Shown here piece after piece: positions 1 to 9,762 of a DNA stretch of 64,000 nt. The first letter of the stretch is position 1; each line of letters opens with the position of its first letter. The position numbers and the translations under genes are program-made. The DNA lies in assembly GCF_022921115.1 (NCBI RefSeq), contig NZ_CP095075.1, positions 3,918,001 through 3,982,000 on the forward strand. The letters are read 5' to 3'. The notes below the pieces were generated by a model, which ran no database searches, was not told the origin of the DNA, and saw only the letters and a program-made list of their open reading frames with translations. The stretch comes from Halobacillus amylolyticus. Its GTDB lineage: Bacteria > Bacillota > Bacilli > Bacillales > Halobacillaceae.

Positions 1-60
1 GCTGAATACTTCTCCATAATTAAGGGGTTCCTTTTGGGGATTTCCAGATAATATACCCAT
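1..60 (-). CDS. Start of a DUF3231-like protein (partial)
   Basis: On the minus strand an ATG at 60-58 opens a frame that runs off the left edge, giving 20 residues beginning MGILSGNPQKEPLNYGE. A good ribosome site (AAAGGAG) lies 7 bases upstream at about 67-73. The peptide resembles, from memory, the first residues of DUF3231 (ferritin-like, spore-associated) proteins of Bacillaceae. The start is clear; the family is tentative because most of the protein lies outside the window. Confidence 0.6.
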   Translation of the reverse strand, partial: MGILSGNPQKEPLNYGEVFS

Positions 61-147
61 TTAATCTGCTCCTTTATTTTAGGCTTCATAGAGTATTATT
101 TTATAAAAGCAGATTTTTATTCATTTTTGTCAAAGCAGTAAAAAATG

Positions 148-173
148 AAAAAGGACTCGTTTAAGGGCCTTTT
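148..173 (-). terminator. Possible terminator after the CotF-like relic
   Basis: Read on the minus strand, AAAAGG and CCTTTT arms flank a loop and are followed by a T-rich stretch (TTTTTCATTTTTT). It lies just past the stop codon of the CotF-like fragment. The stem is short, so this is a weak call. Confidence 0.35.
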
Positions 174-193
174 AGATCTAATTTTTATGTTTG

Positions 194-420
194 TTAGAAC
201 GATGTCGACAGGGCTTTCTTTGCAAAGCTTTGCTCATTTTTCAATAATTCATTAAGATCGTAGGAAGGATAATATCCTCTTTCATGCATAAATGAATAAA
301 CTTTGGCGTGCATCTCGATTGTTCGGTTTAAATGCAGGTGTAGTAAGTGTCTCAACTCAGGTGTCGCTGTTTCTACTTATGGCAATCGCATAATTTCTAC
401 TGCCTGTTATCACTCTTAGT
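194..420 (-). pseudogene. Remnant of a CotF-like spore coat gene
   Basis: The minus strand encodes a run ending at the stop codon 196-194 that reads ETATPELRHLLHLHLNRTIE, then a segment with MHAKVYSFMHERGYYPSYDL. This is the typical C-terminal half of CotF-type coat proteins. Just upstream the text SRNYAIAIS continues the family pattern but in another frame, so a frameshift near 370 separates the pieces. No N-terminal half or start codon is visible. It is a decayed copy; two intact CotF-like genes lie near 37 kb. The family call is from motif memory. Confidence 0.6.
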
Positions 421-537
421 CAGAGGCCTTTCAAAATCTAGGATGTAGTGGGGGATGAATGACTCTTTTTTATTAACTCAACTTCCACCCCCACTAAAAG
501 TTGAATAAGTATTGATTTTTCAAGGTTCATCACTTTT

Positions 538-845
538 CTATTTAGGCGGCTTGACCGATCTGTATCCTTTTTTCAAGAAAAGCGGCAACTGATTAAAAAA
601 ATTTCTCCAGAAACTGTTCAATCTTTTCGCCCGTCAACAGAAGTTCGGACGATAGTGTCTCACAGAAAAGTCCAGTAAAACCAATAGAGCTTCCGTGTAC
701 TTCATGTCCACCAATTCAGCGCAGACCCAATCGCTTTTGGATCAATCTCTTCTCGGGAACTGATGGAAAGCATCAAATATCGTGTAAATACAATGGTTGT
801 ATGAGCTACGAGGGCATCATAACTGTAAAATTGTCTTTATACCCT
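538..845 (-). pseudogene. Remnant of an IS4-type transposase
   Basis: The minus strand carries pieces of a transposase C-terminus in changing frames. The best segment reads YDALVAHTTIVFTRYLML followed by a degenerate SREEIDPKAIGSAL, then ALLVLL in a second frame, then EQFLEKFF and LPLFLKKGYRSVKPPK before a stop at 540-538. The YDALVAHTTIVFTRYLML block matches what I know of IS4-family DDE transposases, around the last conserved region before the C-terminal tail. No terminal inverted repeats and no upstream catalytic region remain. Several frameshifts show the copy is dead. Confidence 0.55.
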
Positions 846-979
846 ATTCATTAGATGGGCCTACGGACGTTGTCTCATTATATTTAGGCTATTCGTGAAT
901 TAAACTATGGTAAGACAAACACCTATCCGTATTCCTTACATATGGTAATGAATGTAGCCCACAAAGAGGAGTGGATTGA

Positions 980-1816
980 ATGTTTTATCACGTAAAAGAG
1001 TTACAATATGAGGCAAAGGTTTCACGTCCCGATCCGGAGTATGCAAAAAAGCTTCAGGAGGTTTTAGGGGGACAGTGGGGAGAAATATCTGTTATGATGC
1101 AGTATCTCATGCAAGGATTTAATGTCAGAGCAAATAAAAAATACCGTGATTTACTTTTGGATATTGGAACAGAGGAAATCGCTCACGTTGAAATCCTGTC
1201 TACTTTAATTGCCCGTTTATTAGATGGTACGTCGCTGGAATGCCTTGAAGGGCAAGAGAATGCGTACAAAACCGATCCTGCTGTTGCAGCTGTTCTGGGA
1301 GGAATGAACCCGCAGCATGCCATCGTTTCCGGCCTTGGTGCCATGCCATCTGACAGTGTGGGAAACCGCTGGACGGCAGATTACATTATTTCAAGTGGCA
1401 ATCTTCTAGCCGATTTCCGTGCTAATTTAAATGCAGAATCGCAGGGACGCCTGCAGGTAGCACGCCTTTACACTATTTCAGATGATCCTTTAGTTAAAGA
1501 TACATTAAGTTTTCTATTAGCTCGTGATACCGCCCATCAAAACCAATGGATTGAAGCCATTCACGAACTTGAACAGGAAGCACAAGATGTCGTTGTTCCA
1601 ACAACCTTCCCTCGCGAATGTGAGTTGCAGGCGGTATCTTATGATTTCTACAATACTTCAAGAGGTCAAGCAGATGCTGATGGTCCTTGGGCACAAGGAG
1701 TAGCACCTGATGGAAGAGGGGCGTTTAACTACGTATCTCAACCTGTCCCTTATGGGGATAAAGCAAAACTATCTCCAGCACCAAAAGATGTTTATGATAC
1801 CCCGCCTTCTTATTAG
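980..1816 (+). CDS. Manganese catalase
   Basis: Non-haem dimanganese catalase, 278 residues, splitting hydrogen peroxide to water and oxygen in the cytosol or spore. The ferritin-like four-helix core shows the expected ligands: E35 (in WGE), E66 and H69 (in TEEIAHVE), E153 (in NAESQ) and H186 (in DTAHQ). The start is set by a ribosome site AAGAGGAG about 8 bases upstream. The C-terminal tail from about residue 220 is rich in Pro, Gly and Tyr, as in the YdbD and CotJC-like relatives of bacilli. It is a single gene, closed by a perfect bidirectional terminator shared with murB. Upstream DNA is IS and coat-gene debris, so its promoter was not identified. Confidence 0.93.
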   Translation: MFYHVKELQYEAKVSRPDPEYAKKLQEVLGGQWGEISVMMQYLMQGFNVRANKKYRDLLLDIGTEEIAHVEILSTLIARLLDGTSLECLEGQENAYKTDPAVAAVLGGMNPQHAIVSGLGAMPSDSVGNRWTADYIISSGNLLADFRANLNAESQGRLQVARLYTISDDPLVKDTLSFLLARDTAHQNQWIEAIHELEQEAQDVVVPTTFPRECELQAVSYDFYNTSRGQADADGPWAQGVAPDGRGAFNYVSQPVPYGDKAKLSPAPKDVYDTPPSY

Positions 1817-1861
1817 AAAAAGATCATAATCGACGCTGGCTAACTAGTGAAGGGATCTAAC

Positions 1862-1892
1862 AAAAAACTGCGCATGGGGTGCGCAGTTTTTT
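1862..1892. terminator. Bidirectional terminator between catalase and murB
   Basis: A perfect 13-base stem (AAAAAACTGCGCA with TGCGCAGTTTTTT) encloses a 5-base loop. A/T runs on both sides let it end transcription of the plus-strand catalase and the minus-strand murB. Confidence 0.92.
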
Positions 1893-1895
1893 ACG

Positions 1896-2816
1896 TTATT
1901 CTATATCTTCACCAATAATTCTAACTTCCCTTTCAAGTTCGACACCAAACTTTTCCTTTACTGTCTTCTGGACGTGTTCAATTAGGGAAATATAGTCTGT
2001 TGTTGTTGCATTATCCTTGTTAACGATAAAGCCAGCATGCTTTGTTGATACTTCAGCACCGCCGATATTTGTTCCTTGCAGCTTGCTATCTTGAATCAGC
2101 TTGCCTGCAAAATATCCTGGAGGGCGCTTAAACACACTTCCGCATGACGGGTATTCAAGTGGCTGTTTGGACTCTCTTTTATATGTGAGGTCATCCACAA
2201 TGGCTTTAATTTCTTCATATTTGGCAGGTTTAAGATTAAAAGTAGCCTCAATGACAATGTCGCCATTATCGGGAATGTTACTCGTGCGATAATCTAAATC
2301 GAGCTCAGATGCTAATCTTTTTACGATATTACCCTGCTTATCGACAACATAAGCATAATCGAGTACATCTTTGATTTCCCCACCATAAGCACCTGCATTC
2401 ATGTAAAGAGCACCGCCTACTGTACCGGGGATCCCACACGCGAATTCAAGTCCTGACAGGCGTTGTTCCATGGCATGGAAGGAGGCATCAATGATTCTTG
2501 AACCACTTTGCGCGACAAGTGTATTTTCTTCTGAAGAAATCTTATTAAGATGTGTGAGATTAATAACAATTCCGCGAATTCCACCATCTTTTATAATCAA
2601 ATTCGAACCATTTCCTAGTAACGTAAACGGAATGTTCTCCTCATTTGAGAATTTCACCACATTTTGAATTTCTTCATAGGTGGTAGGGGTAATAAAAAAG
2701 TCAGCTTTCCCACCCAGTTTTGTATATAAATGATTTCTTAAATCTTCCTCAGCTTTAATATTTTCTGCTTTCACAAGCTCTAACAATTTATCGTGAGTTT
2801 TTTGTTTATTGAACAT
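1896..2816 (-). CDS. murB: UDP-N-acetylenolpyruvoylglucosamine reductase
   Basis: MurB, 306 residues, reduces UDP-GlcNAc-enolpyruvate to UDP-MurNAc with NADPH and FAD in cell wall synthesis. The FAD-binding domain is visible (LGNGSNL near residue 72, then [21 protein letters not shown]). The substrate domain carries YRTSNIP, the proton-donor serine in [11 protein letters not shown] and the glutamate in REVRIIGE at the C-terminus. The longest frame could begin 9 bases earlier at 2825, but the AGGA ribosome site touches that ATG and is well spaced from the one at 2816. It stands alone, away from a dcw cluster, and resembles the second MurB copy of some bacilli. The reverse-strand neighbours share its terminator. 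Confidence 0.94.
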   Translation of the reverse strand: MFNKQKTHDKLLELVKAENIKAEEDLRNHLYTKLGGKADFFITPTTYEEIQNVVKFSNEENIPFTLLGNGSNLIIKDGGIRGIVINLTHLNKISSEENTLVAQSGSRIIDASFHAMEQRLSGLEFACGIPGTVGGALYMNAGAYGGEIKDVLDYAYVVDKQGNIVKRLASELDLDYRTSNIPDNGDIVIEATFNLKPAKYEEIKAIVDDLTYKRESKQPLEYPSCGSVFKRPPGYFAGKLIQDSKLQGTNIGGAEVSTKHAGFIVNKDNATTTDYISLIEHVQKTVKEKFGVELEREVRIIGEDIE

Positions 2817-2979
2817 GAACACCATTCCTATTTGAAGTTTTCTTCATTACTGAAGTTTATAACAAATCCAATCATAATCAAAGTGATTTTTATACAATTA
2901 TATCGTAGGAGAAGTGAAATAATCCTTGAAAAAAGCAAATTGATTTAAAAAATCTCCTCATTAATTTCGTCGAAACTGT

Positions 2980-2993
2980 TGACAGCGTTTTCA
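2980..2993 (+). promoter_or_regulatory. cre site over the glpF promoter
   Basis: TGACAGCGTTTTCA matches the CcpA operator consensus TGWAANCGNTNWCA at all but one defined position. It overlaps a TTGACA -35 box at 2979-2984, so CcpA binding should block transcription. CcpA repression of glpFK is known in B. subtilis; here it is inferred from the sequence. Confidence 0.75.
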
Positions 2994-3040
2994 TTATGGT
3001 ATAAGTTGTAAGTAACAAGTTAACTACGTGACGGAGACAT

Positions 3041-3110
3041 GGAGACTCACACTAATTCTAGCACTTTACTTAAGGGAAGTGCTTGCGATTTAGTGGGGTC
3101 TCTTTTTTGT
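3041..3110 (+). promoter_or_regulatory. glpF leader terminator/antiterminator (GlpP type)
   Basis: A long hairpin pairs GGAGAC-CACTAA with TTTAGTG-GTCTC, has an inner GCACTT/GAAGTGC stem, and is followed by a run of T. It lies between the promoter and glpF. In B. subtilis the antiterminator GlpP with glycerol-3-phosphate prevents termination at such a leader. The hairpin is seen; GlpP control is inferred from the family and no glpP gene is in the window. Confidence 0.8.
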
Positions 3111-3151
3111 TTTCCAGAATAAGGTTAACTAAAAAAAGGAGTGAGACTACT

Positions 3152-3982
3152 ATGTCGGAATTTGTTGCTGAACTTATTGGTACGATGATCCTCATCATTT
3201 TTGGCAGTGGAGTTGTCGGTGGAGTCGTTCTAAAAGACTCTAAGGCTGAAGGTGCAGGTTGGGTTGTCGTTACAATTGGGTGGGGGCTGGCCGTTACTAT
3301 GGGGGTTTATGCTGTAGGAAGCTTTACAGGGGCCCATATTAACCCGGCTGTTACGCTCGGTTTTGCAGCTGCAGGCGAATTTCCATGGTCAAAAGTTCCG
3401 TTATACGTTAGTGCACAAATGATTGGAGCTGCCATTGGAGCTGTCATTGTATTTTTCAATTACTTGCCGCACTGGAAAAAAACGAAGGATCAGGCAGCAA
3501 AGCTTGGTGTGTTTGCTACAGATCCGGCCGTACGAAGTCCTTCCTCCAACTTAGTCAGTGAAATGGTTGGAACATTCGTATTGCTAATGGGGCTTATGTT
3601 TATTGGTGCGAATGACTTTACCGAAGGATTGAATCCCCTCATTGTTGGTGCCCTAATTGTAGCGATCGGTATGTCCTTAGGGGGAGCAACAGGGTATGCG
3701 ATTAACCCAGCACGTGATCTTGGTCCGCGAATTGCCCACGCCTTACTTCCTATTCCCGGAAAGGGTGGATCGGATTGGGGATATGCTTGGATTCCGGTAG
3801 TTGGCCCCATATTAGGCGGAATCTATGGTGCAGTATTTTACCGTGCGTTATTCTTAGGGGAATTTACAGCTTTGTTTTGGGTTTTAAGCGTGGTCATGGC
3901 GGTGATTTTAGTTGGTGCAGCCAGATCCGAGCTAAAAAAAGGTGAAACCATGGCAGATAAAATAGAAGAAAAAGTAGTCTAA
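3152..3982 (+). CDS. glpF: Glycerol uptake facilitator
   Basis: Aquaglyceroporin, 276 residues, lets glycerol diffuse across the membrane. Both half-helix signatures are present: NPA at 64-66 (GAHINPAVTLG) and NPA at 185-187 followed by RD (GYAINPARDLGPR), the Asp being typical of glycerol channels rather than water channels. About six membrane helices plus an extra C-terminal hydrophobic stretch (FTALFWVLSVVMAVILVGAA) are visible. The frame is open further upstream, but AAAAAAGGAGTGAG before 3152 fixes the start, and the earlier part overlaps the leader hairpin. glpK follows 73 bases downstream in the same operon. Confidence 0.95.
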   Translation: MSEFVAELIGTMILIIFGSGVVGGVVLKDSKAEGAGWVVVTIGWGLAVTMGVYAVGSFTGAHINPAVTLGFAAAGEFPWSKVPLYVSAQMIGAAIGAVIVFFNYLPHWKKTKDQAAKLGVFATDPAVRSPSSNLVSEMVGTFVLLMGLMFIGANDFTEGLNPLIVGALIVAIGMSLGGATGYAINPARDLGPRIAHALLPIPGKGGSDWGYAWIPVVGPILGGIYGAVFYRALFLGEFTALFWVLSVVMAVILVGAARSELKKGETMADKIEEKVV

Positions 3983-4031
3983 AAGCAGTACAAAAACTTG
4001 GTGATTCAGCAACTTTTCGAACACGTATTAA

Positions 4032-5549
<1,518 letters not shown>

Positions 5550-5565
5550 AGAGTGATGAAAAAGG

Positions 5566-5612
5566 CTCCAAACCTACTAGTCTAGCTGTCTAGTATAGGT
5601 TGGAGTTTTTTT
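5566..5612 (+). terminator. Terminator after glpFK
   Basis: CTCCAAACCTA pairs with TAGGTTGGAG around an inner CTAG/CTAG stem, followed by seven T. Confidence 0.88.
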
Positions 5613-5675
5613 CTACTGAAAAATTCCTTACGGATGTAGAAGCAAAGGAAGCGCTTTTCTATTAGGAAAGTTCCA

Positions 5676-5690
5676 TATTTTCTGAATATT
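5676..5690 (+). promoter_or_regulatory. CodY-like box upstream of ilvD
   Basis: TATTTTCTGAATATT matches the CodY motif AATTTTCWGAAAATT at 13 of 15 positions. It ends two bases before a plausible -35 (TTGCGA 5693-5698) with a 17-base spacer to TATCAT (5716-5721). CodY represses branched-chain amino acid genes when these amino acids are abundant, which fits ilvD. The site is seen; binding is inferred. Confidence 0.6.
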
Positions 5691-5779
5691 GATTGCGAAT
5701 TTTGTTGCAAATCTGTATCATACTTGTAAATAGTTTTTTGATAATAGTTAGTGCTTTTACATTAGAGAGGATGGGGACA

Positions 5780-7474
5780 ATGGATGAGAAAAAGGATTTG
5801 CGTATCCGCAGTAAAGTGATCAGTGAAGGGGTAAACCGTGTGCCTAACCGTTCCATGCTGCGAGCGGTCGGCTTCAAGGATGAAGATTTTAAAAAGCCGA
5901 TGATTGGTATTGCCAGCACATGGAGTGAAGTAACTCCTTGCAACATACATATTGATGACTTGGCGAAAGAGGCCAAACAAGGAGCGGCTGACAATGGCGG
6001 AGCTCCGATGATCTTTAACACGATTACTGTTTCTGATGGCATTGCGATGGGCCATGAAGGCATGCATTATTCACTACCAAGTCGGGAAATCATTGCCGAT
6101 TCCATCGAAACGGTTACGAATGCAGAACGTTTAGACGGGGTTGTTGCGATTGGTGGATGTGACAAGACTACACCGGGCTGTGTTATGGCCATCGGGCGTT
6201 TGAATATCCCTTCCGTCTATGTGTATGGGGGAACAATCCAGCCTGGTAAGTTGAACGGGAAGGATATTGACATTGTGTCCTCCTTCGAGGCTGTCGGCCA
6301 GTATCATGAAGGGACGATCAATGATGAGCAACTTCATAAAGTAGAGTGTCACGCCTGTCCGGGTGCTGGGGCCTGTGGCGGGATGTACACAGCAAATACA
6401 ATGGCCGCGGCGGTTGAAGCATTAGGAATGAGCATCCCAGGTTCGTCTTCTACCCCGGCCGTAAATGACTATAAGGAACAAGAATGTAAACAAGCAGGCG
6501 AAATGGTTGTACAGCTGCTTGAAAAAGGGATCTATCCTCGTGACATTATGACGAAAGAAGCTTTTGAAAATGCCATAACCGTAGTGATGGCTCTTGGCGG
6601 GTCAACGAATGCGTTGCTTCATTTAACGGCAATGGCTCATTCAGCGGGGGTTGATCTTTCCCTTGATGATTTTGAAAGGGTACGCCAAAACGTTCCCCAC
6701 ATTGCAGACATGAAACCGAGCGGGAAATATGTTATGCAAGATTTATATGAAAGCGGTGGTGTCCCTGCTGTAATGAAACTGCTTCTTGAACATGACCTGC
6801 TTCACGGTGATTGCTTAACAGTTACTGGAAAAACGTTAGCTGAAAATCTTGCTGAAGCAGACCCATTAAAAGAGGGGCAGAAAGTGATCGTGCCGTTTGA
6901 TGAGCCGATCAAACCGAATGGACCACTTGTCTTACTAAAAGGAAACCTTGCGCCTGAAGGGGCTGTTGCAAAAATGTCTGGTCAAAAGATCAGCCGTTTT
7001 GAGGGGCCTGCACGCGTTTTTGATAGTGAAGCAGAGGCGACTACAGCCATTGTTGAAGATCAAGTGAAGGAAGGCGATGTTGTCGTCATCCGTAACGTTG
7101 GTCCAAAAGGTGGGCCTGGAATGCCAGAGATGCTTTCGATCACATCGATGATTGTCGGGAAAGGTCTTGGAGGTAAAGTCGCTCTATTGACGGACGGGCG
7201 ATTCTCAGGGGGCTCGCATGGATTTGTGATTGGACATGTCGCTCCTGAAGCGTTCGTCGGTGGGCCAGTCGGGCTTCTGAAAGAGGGCGACAAAATTACA
7301 ATCGATAGTGATACACAACAAATTAATTTTCACGTAACAGATGAAGAACTAGAGCAACGTAAGAAAGAATGGGTTAAACCTGAGCCGAGGCATAAGACAG
7401 GTATGTTGGCAAAGTATGCGCGCCTTGTTTCCTCGTCAGCAAAAGGTGCAGTTACTGACCTTGAACTAGAATAA
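5780..7474 (+). CDS. ilvD: Dihydroxy-acid dehydratase
   Basis: Dehydrates 2,3-dihydroxy-isovalerate and 2,3-dihydroxy-3-methylvalerate to the 2-keto acids before valine and isoleucine; 564 residues. The cluster cysteines are C54 (TPCN), C127 ([10 protein letters not shown]) and C199 ([16 protein letters not shown]). TPCN with [12 protein letters not shown] is the pattern of the [2Fe-2S] clade, unlike B. subtilis IlvD with its CGSCSGMFTANSM pattern. The frame extends upstream to 5693, but AGAGAGG at 5764-5770 points to the ATG at 5780. It stands alone, without ilvBHC or leuABCD, behind a CodY-like box and before a strong terminator. Confidence 0.95.
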   Translation: MDEKKDLRIRSKVISEGVNRVPNRSMLRAVGFKDEDFKKPMIGIASTWSEVTPCNIHIDDLAKEAKQGAADNGGAPMIFNTITVSDGIAMGHEGMHYSLPSREIIADSIETVTNAERLDGVVAIGGCDKTTPGCVMAIGRLNIPSVYVYGGTIQPGKLNGKDIDIVSSFEAVGQYHEGTINDEQLHKVECHACPGAGACGGMYTANTMAAAVEALGMSIPGSSSTPAVNDYKEQECKQAGEMVVQLLEKGIYPRDIMTKEAFENAITVVMALGGSTNALLHLTAMAHSAGVDLSLDDFERVRQNVPHIADMKPSGKYVMQDLYESGGVPAVMKLLLEHDLLHGDCLTVTGKTLAENLAEADPLKEGQKVIVPFDEPIKPNGPLVLLKGNLAPEGAVAKMSGQKISRFEGPARVFDSEAEATTAIVEDQVKEGDVVVIRNVGPKGGPGMPEMLSITSMIVGKGLGGKVALLTDGRFSGGSHGFVIGHVAPEAFVGGPVGLLKEGDKITIDSDTQQINFHVTDEELEQRKKEWVKPEPRHKTGMLAKYARLVSSSAKGAVTDLELE

Positions 7475-7478
7475 AAGT

Positions 7479-7505
7479 AAAAAAGAGCCATTTCGGCTCT
7501 TTTTT
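7479..7505 (+). terminator. Terminator after ilvD
   Basis: AAAAAAGAGCC and GGCTCTTTTTT form a stem around a 5-base loop. Confidence 0.9.
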
Positions 7506-7543
7506 ACTGGAATGATAAAAACGGCAGCACTAGGAGGTTTAAC

Positions 7544-8119
7544 ATGACGACACTTGGTCTGATTCGTCACGGAAGTACGCCTTGGAATCAAGAGGGAAGG
7601 GCGCAAGGAAATTCGGACATTCCATTAGATGAACAGGGGAGAGGGGAAGCAGAGAAGCTGGCTGAACGTCTGCTTCATGAGAATTGGGAGATCATTTACT
7701 CGAGTCCTCTAAAAAGGGCAAACCAAACCGCAGAAGTTATAGCTGAGCAGTTAAACATTGATGAAATTGATTTCGATCAAAGAATTAAAGAGGTAGCCGG
7801 TGGTCAAATAGAGGGGACGACGGAAGAAGAGAGAATTGAAAAATGGGGGAGAGATTGGCGTGATCTTGATCTAGGTATCGAAAAACAGCCAAGTGTAATC
7901 GAACGAGGCATGTCATTTATCAAGGAAATCGTTGAAAAACATCCGAATCAACGGGTGCTTATTGTGAGTCACGGTGCTTTTATTGGCCATCTTGTAGAAT
8001 GGTTGGTTACTACTATGAATGAGGATAAGAGGTTGGATAATACATCTGTAACCATTTTAAATAAAACTGAGGGAAAGTGGATATGTGATTTGTACAATTG
8101 TACGAAGCATATCGTGTGA
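7544..8119 (+). CDS. Histidine phosphatase (phosphoglycerate mutase-like)
   Basis: A 191-residue member of the histidine phosphatase superfamily, which transfers phosphate through a catalytic histidine. The RHG motif is at residues 8-10 (LIRHGSTPWN), followed by the typical GRAQGNSDIPLDEQGR, the SSPLKRANQTAE segment with the second arginine, an acidic EVAGGQIEG region and a C-terminal SHGAF with the second histidine. Relatives include PhoE and cobalamin or broad-range phosphatases; the substrate cannot be told from sequence and no cob genes are near. The start is supported by CTAGGAGG 8 bases upstream. It is monocistronic with its own terminator. Confidence 0.88.
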   Translation: MTTLGLIRHGSTPWNQEGRAQGNSDIPLDEQGRGEAEKLAERLLHENWEIIYSSPLKRANQTAEVIAEQLNIDEIDFDQRIKEVAGGQIEGTTEEERIEKWGRDWRDLDLGIEKQPSVIERGMSFIKEIVEKHPNQRVLIVSHGAFIGHLVEWLVTTMNEDKRLDNTSVTILNKTEGKWICDLYNCTKHIV

Positions 8120-8190
8120 ATAATTTGGTAAAAAAGACCCCTTTTATAGAGACCAACGAATGGCACAAAACCTAATTAAGTTTTCTAAAG

Positions 8191-8226
8191 AAAGAGATAC
8201 GTCTAATGAGGCGTATCTCTTATTTT
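8191..8226 (+). terminator. Terminator after the histidine phosphatase gene
   Basis: AAGAGATACG pairs with CGTATCTCTT around a short loop and is followed by ATTTT. Confidence 0.85.
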
Positions 8227-8323
8227 AATGGGATTTTTGCGGGTTTTAGGGTGGGTTTGATCTGTAAGGGAATATCTGAGCAAAATTTTTAATTTCTTTT
8301 ATTTAAGTGGTACACAAGTTTCG

Positions 8324-8353
8324 TTGACACTGATAATCATTATCAACTATGAT
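8324..8353 (+). promoter_or_regulatory. Siderophore operon promoter with Fur box
   Basis: TTGACA (8324-8329) and TATGAT (8348-8353) are 18 bases apart. Between them lies TGATAATCATTATCA (8331-8345), an exact 7-1-7 Bacillus Fur box. Iron-loaded Fur would cover the promoter and shut the siderophore operon. Confidence 0.93.
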
Positions 8354-8368
8354 TGTGTTGCAATCAAT

Positions 8369-8383
8369 TGAAAATAATTATCA
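8369..8383 (+). promoter_or_regulatory. Second Fur box of the siderophore operon
   Basis: TGAAAATAATTATCA differs from the 7-1-7 Fur box at one arm position. It lies just downstream of the promoter, 22 bases before the first start codon. Confidence 0.75.
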
Positions 8384-8404
8384 ATTAGTGGAGGGATTTT
8401 TTCC

Positions 8405-9757
8405 ATGCAGACTCAAGCGAAGGATACAAATCAATCATTATTAACGACACAAGAGCTAAGAGAATCTAATGCTCGCTCTTACCCACGCAGGATTCCGATA
8501 GCAATCGATCAGGCAAAAGGGATTCATGTTACAGATATGGATGGGAAGCAGTACTATGACTGTCTAGCAGGAGCGGGTACGTTGGCTCTTGGACATAATC
8601 ATCCAACTGTAGTCGAAGCCATGACGGACATGCTGAAAAGTGGAAAACCTTTACATACGTTAGATCTTACAACACGTGTAAAGGAAACATTTGTAAGTGA
8701 ATTATTCTCTACCCTGCCACAGGGGTTTGCTGAAAAAGCTAAAATTCAATTTTGCGGTCCTACAGGTGGGGACGCGATTGAAGCAGCTATGAAACTAGTA
8801 AAAACTGCAACAGGTAAAGGGGGGATTTTATCGTTTCATGGGGGCTACCATGGGTCTACAAATGGAACGATGGCAATCAGTGGAACGTTAGGACCTAAGG
8901 AAAACGTTCAGGGATTAATGCCTAATACTCATTTTCTACCTTATCCCTACGATTATCGTTGCCCATTTGGTGTAGGAGGGGAAGCAAGCCACCAGTTAAG
9001 CAGCCAGTATATTGAGAACATGTTAGATGATCCAGAGAGTGGGATTCTGCCGCCTGCAGCCATGATTTTAGAAGTCGTTCAAGGTGAAGGAGGATCGATT
9101 CCTGCGAATGTAGAGTGGTTAAAAGAAATGAGACGAATAACAAGGGAAAGAGGCATTCCGCTTATTATCGATGAGATCCAAACAGGTATCGGGCGTACAG
9201 GTAAGTTCTTCGCTTTCGAACACGCAGATATCGTACCTGACGTCATTGTTTTATCAAAAGCTATCGGAGGCAGCTTGCCGTTATCCGTAGTTATTTATGA
9301 TAAAGAGTTGGATAAATGGTCTCCCGGTGCCCATATTGGAACGTTTAGAGGGAACCAATTGGCTATGGCAGCGGGAACCGCCACGATCAAATATATTAAA
9401 AAGAATCATTTGGCGGCACACGCTGAAGAGATGGGGGAACGATTGATAAACAAGCTAGCTAACATTCAAGAAAGAGCTCCTGAATTAGGAGATGTGAGGG
9501 GCAGAGGATTGATGATTGGGATTGAAATTGTCAACCCAGCGATGAAGCAAGCCGGCAATGGCAGCTATCCTGCCAATCCAGACCTGGCCGGTGCGATTCA
9601 GCGTCAGTGCCTGGAACGTGGATTGATCGTGGAAGTTGGCGGGAGACATGGAAGCGTGATTCGAATGTTACCTCCATTAACCATTACGAAAGATCAAATT
9701 GATGAAGTAGCGGCTATTATAAATGCATCGATTACCGCTGCACTAGAAATGAGGTAG
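8405..9757 (+). CDS. dat: Diaminobutyrate--2-oxoglutarate aminotransferase
   Basis: Class III PLP aminotransferase, 450 residues, making L-2,4-diaminobutyrate from aspartate semialdehyde and glutamate. Conserved points include the SFHGGYHGSTNGTMAISG region, the IIDEIQTGIGRTGKFFAFEH segment in two parts, and the PLP lysine K285 in LSKAIGGSLP. It is the RhbA equivalent and first gene of the siderophore operon. The next gene decarboxylates its product, so the pair makes 1,3-diaminopropane. The start has GGAGG about 12 bases upstream, a slightly long spacing. The ectoine gene ectB is a close relative, but the company of NIS synthetases favours siderophore use. Confidence 0.92.
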   Translation: MQTQAKDTNQSLLTTQELRESNARSYPRRIPIAIDQAKGIHVTDMDGKQYYDCLAGAGTLALGHNHPTVVEAMTDMLKSGKPLHTLDLTTRVKETFVSELFSTLPQGFAEKAKIQFCGPTGGDAIEAAMKLVKTATGKGGILSFHGGYHGSTNGTMAISGTLGPKENVQGLMPNTHFLPYPYDYRCPFGVGGEASHQLSSQYIENMLDDPESGILPPAAMILEVVQGEGGSIPANVEWLKEMRRITRERGIPLIIDEIQTGIGRTGKFFAFEHADIVPDVIVLSKAIGGSLPLSVVIYDKELDKWSPGAHIGTFRGNQLAMAAGTATIKYIKKNHLAAHAEEMGERLINKLANIQERAPELGDVRGRGLMIGIEIVNPAMKQAGNGSYPANPDLAGAIQRQCLERGLIVEVGGRHGSVIRMLPPLTITKDQIDEVAAIINASITAALEMR

Positions 9758-9762
9758 TTCCA

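Noticed and set aside
5613..5779. A T-box leader for ilvD
   Set aside because: No T-box sequence or specifier-loop structure is visible; only a CodY-like box and promoter were found.
8405..9757. Ectoine biosynthesis (EctB) for the aminotransferase
   Set aside because: No ectA or ectC is present; the decarboxylase and NIS synthetases follow directly.
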